Below are positions 62,785-64,000 of a stretch of DNA of 64,000 nucleotides, piece after piece. The stretch comes from Zymoseptoria tritici IPO323 (taxonomy: Eukaryota; Ascomycota; Dothideomycetes; Mycosphaerellales; Mycosphaerellaceae). Under the pieces are notes generated by a model. It made no database searches. It saw only the letters and a program-made list of their open reading frames with translations, and was not told where the DNA came from. Each line of letters begins with the position of its first letter. The first letter of the stretch is position 1. The translations under genes were made by a program, and so were the position numbers. The stretch lies in the NCBI RefSeq assembly GCF_000219625.1, contig NC_018210.1, positions 310,001 through 374,000 of the forward strand. Direction: 5' to 3'.

Positions 62785-63825
62785 ATGCCAATACGCAAGC
62801 GAAATGAATTCCTGGATGGAGGCGACAGCGAGGAAGAGCTTGAGAATGGATCTGACTCGGACGCGGAAGAGGGAAGGGCGGCGATAGGCGGGCATGCGAA
62901 TAAGAGGCGCAGGGTCGATACAGAGTCTGAGAGATCTTTGAGTGAGGTGGAGGATGAGGTGAAGGAGGAGAAGGTGGTGGAGAAGAATGCAGTGGAGGAG
63001 AAGTCTGGTAAAGGGAAGAGGGCGAAAGAGAACAAGTCGGGGAAGGGCGAGGATACTCGCTTCGACTTCAGCAATTTCGAGGATGCAGAACCTCCGGCCG
63101 ACGACCAGGACGAAGACATAGCTCAGGACGACAACGCCGACACACCTCCCACCTTACCTCTCAAACCCGCCAAAAAGTCCTCCGACCTCAAACAATACGA
63201 AGCCGCCCAACGCGCCCTCCGCAAATCCGGCGTAATCTACATCTCGCGAGTCCCACCCTTCATGAAACCCCACACGCTCAAACACCTCCTCTCGCCGCAC
63301 GCTCCCTCCGGCCTCAACCGCATCTTCCTCACCCCCGAAGACCAGATTCAACACACCAAACGCGTCAAAAACGGCGGCAACAAGAAAAAATCCTTCACCG
63401 ACGGCTGGGTCGAATTCACCTCCAAACGCGAAGCCCAACGCGCCGCGGAGCTGCTCAATGGCAACATCATCGGCGGGAAAAAGGGCGGGTTCTATCACGA
63501 TGATTTGTGGAATGTCAAGTATTTGAAAGGGTTCAAGTGGAATCATTTGACGGAGCAGGTGGCGAATGAGAATGCGGAACGGGCGGCGAGGACGAGGGAG
63601 GAGATTCGACGGACGAGGAAGGAGAATAAGGCTTTTGTGGAGGATGTGGAGAGGGGGAAGATGTTGGAGGGGATGGAGGGGAAGGCGAGGAGGAAGAAGG
63701 AGAGAGGGGGTGAGGGTGGGGAGGTGAGGAGGAGGAAGTTGGAGTTTACGCAGAGGAAGGCGAAGAGGGGTGGGGAGGAGGGGGATGGGGTGGGGAGTAG
63801 TAGGGTTTTGGGGATGATTTTTTGA
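62785..63825 (+). CDS. ESF2: ESF2/ABT1 ribosome-biogenesis factor
   Basis: Single exon, 346 aa, from ATG 62785 (MPIRKRNEFLDGG); the open leader back to 62656 precedes a better-placed start with CACAAAATG context. The first 120 residues are acidic and Lys-rich with KRRR nuclear signals. The RRM-like domain starts GVIYISRVPPFMKPHTLKHL and runs through GLNRIFLTPED, KSFTDGWVEFTSKREAQRAA, LLNGNIIGGKKGGFYHDDLW and NVKYLKGFKWNHLTEQVANE. This order is unique to Esf2/ABT1. The protein acts in the nucleolus in the U3 snoRNP/SSU processome for 18S rRNA maturation and stimulates Dbp8. The C-terminus is basic and low-complexity. Confidence 0.95.
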   Translation: MPIRKRNEFLDGGDSEEELENGSDSDAEEGRAAIGGHANKRRRVDTESERSLSEVEDEVKEEKVVEKNAVEEKSGKGKRAKENKSGKGEDTRFDFSNFEDAEPPADDQDEDIAQDDNADTPPTLPLKPAKKSSDLKQYEAAQRALRKSGVIYISRVPPFMKPHTLKHLLSPHAPSGLNRIFLTPEDQIQHTKRVKNGGNKKKSFTDGWVEFTSKREAQRAAELLNGNIIGGKKGGFYHDDLWNVKYLKGFKWNHLTEQVANENAERAARTREEIRRTRKENKAFVEDVERGKMLEGMEGKARRKKERGGEGGEVRRRKLEFTQRKAKRGGEEGDGVGSSRVLGMIF

Positions 63826-64000
63826 GGGGAGGTACGGTGTGGACGATGTTCAAGTACTGCAGGGCTTCCTGCACCCTTCTCGTTGTGATGTTCAACGGTC
63901 TGTGATTATTGTGCTGACTGACCAGTTTCTTTGGCAAGAGATTGGGCTTTTCGCTGCTCATGACGAGATAGTACGGATCAAGAGAGGCCCACAGGGAAAG
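63746..64000 (-). CDS. Possible C-terminal end of a gene entering from the right edge
   Basis: A minus-strand frame is open from the window edge: SLWASLDPYYLVMSSEKPNL, then LPKKL, RRVQEALQYLNIVHTVPPL and a Pro-rich end at 63746. A GTCAGT...GTGCAG pair could splice out bases ~63868-63921 without changing frame. The last 80 bases would overlap the 3' end of the convergent ESF2 gene, where the translation is low-complexity. I recognise no family. It may be a genuine C-terminus or chance. Confidence 0.3.
   Translation of the reverse strand, partial: LSLWASLDPYYLVMSSEKPNLLPKKLVSQHNNHRPLNITTRRVQEALQYLNIVHTVPPLKKSSPKPYYSPPHPPPPHPSSPSSA

Overview
The window is nuclear DNA of a filamentous ascomycete, most likely a Dothideomycete. 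Supporting this are the short GT-AG introns (about 45-120 bp, often with a CTRAC branch site), Zn2Cys6, HET-domain, MYND and F-box genes, a DUF3112-type membrane protein, and an Rds1/ferritin-like secreted protein. No plasmid, organelle, tRNA, rRNA or CRISPR signal was found. Many genes carry one or more introns; the boundaries below were read by eye from splice signals and reading-frame continuity.

Layout. 0-9 kb: the 5' end of a FIG4-type phosphoinositide phosphatase (-), a HET-family gene that lost the core of its HET domain (+), a PlsB/GNPAT-type acyltransferase (-) and a large Zn2Cys6 regulator (-). 9.8-21.7 kb: an array of seven head-to-tail paralogues (-) of a protein family I cannot name. 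Four look intact, one is intact except for a single in-frame TAG, one is frameshifted, and one is a heavily deleted relic. Most have an N-terminus like a mitochondrial presequence, and several share a conserved block upstream of the start. 22-31.5 kb: a secreted Rds1/ferritin-like protein with PIR-like repeats (-), an MFS transporter (+) convergent with a cytochrome P450 (-), and a seven-helix membrane protein (+). 31.5-35.1 kb: a gene-poor stretch with three diverged copies of a ~115-bp repeat.

35-48 kb: a MYND zinc-finger gene (-), then four tandem F-box paralogues (-). Between F-box genes 2 and 3 lies a cystinosin/ERS1-like gene (+) broken by a hAT-type MITE in exon 1 (perfect 8-bp target duplication), carrying a second hAT-type MITE in an intron, and with TGA where a tryptophan is expected. 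48-64 kb: ubiquitin-activating enzyme E1 (-), a decayed HET gene with a 22-bp perfect inverted repeat (-), an arrestin-like gene (-), a PPIL3-type cyclophilin (+), a zinc-knuckle protein (+), a GH125 exo-mannosidase (+), an ESF2/ABT1 ribosome-biogenesis factor (+) and possibly the end of another gene (-).

Conserved housekeeping genes (FIG4, acyltransferase, E1, cyclophilin, ESF2) frame fast-evolving tracts: two tandem paralogue arrays, two damaged HET genes and a transposon-hit gene. The best candidate for an undescribed system is the seven-copy array at 9.8-21.7 kb, which looks like a diversifying family of nuclear-encoded, probably mitochondrial proteins duplicated together with their promoters.
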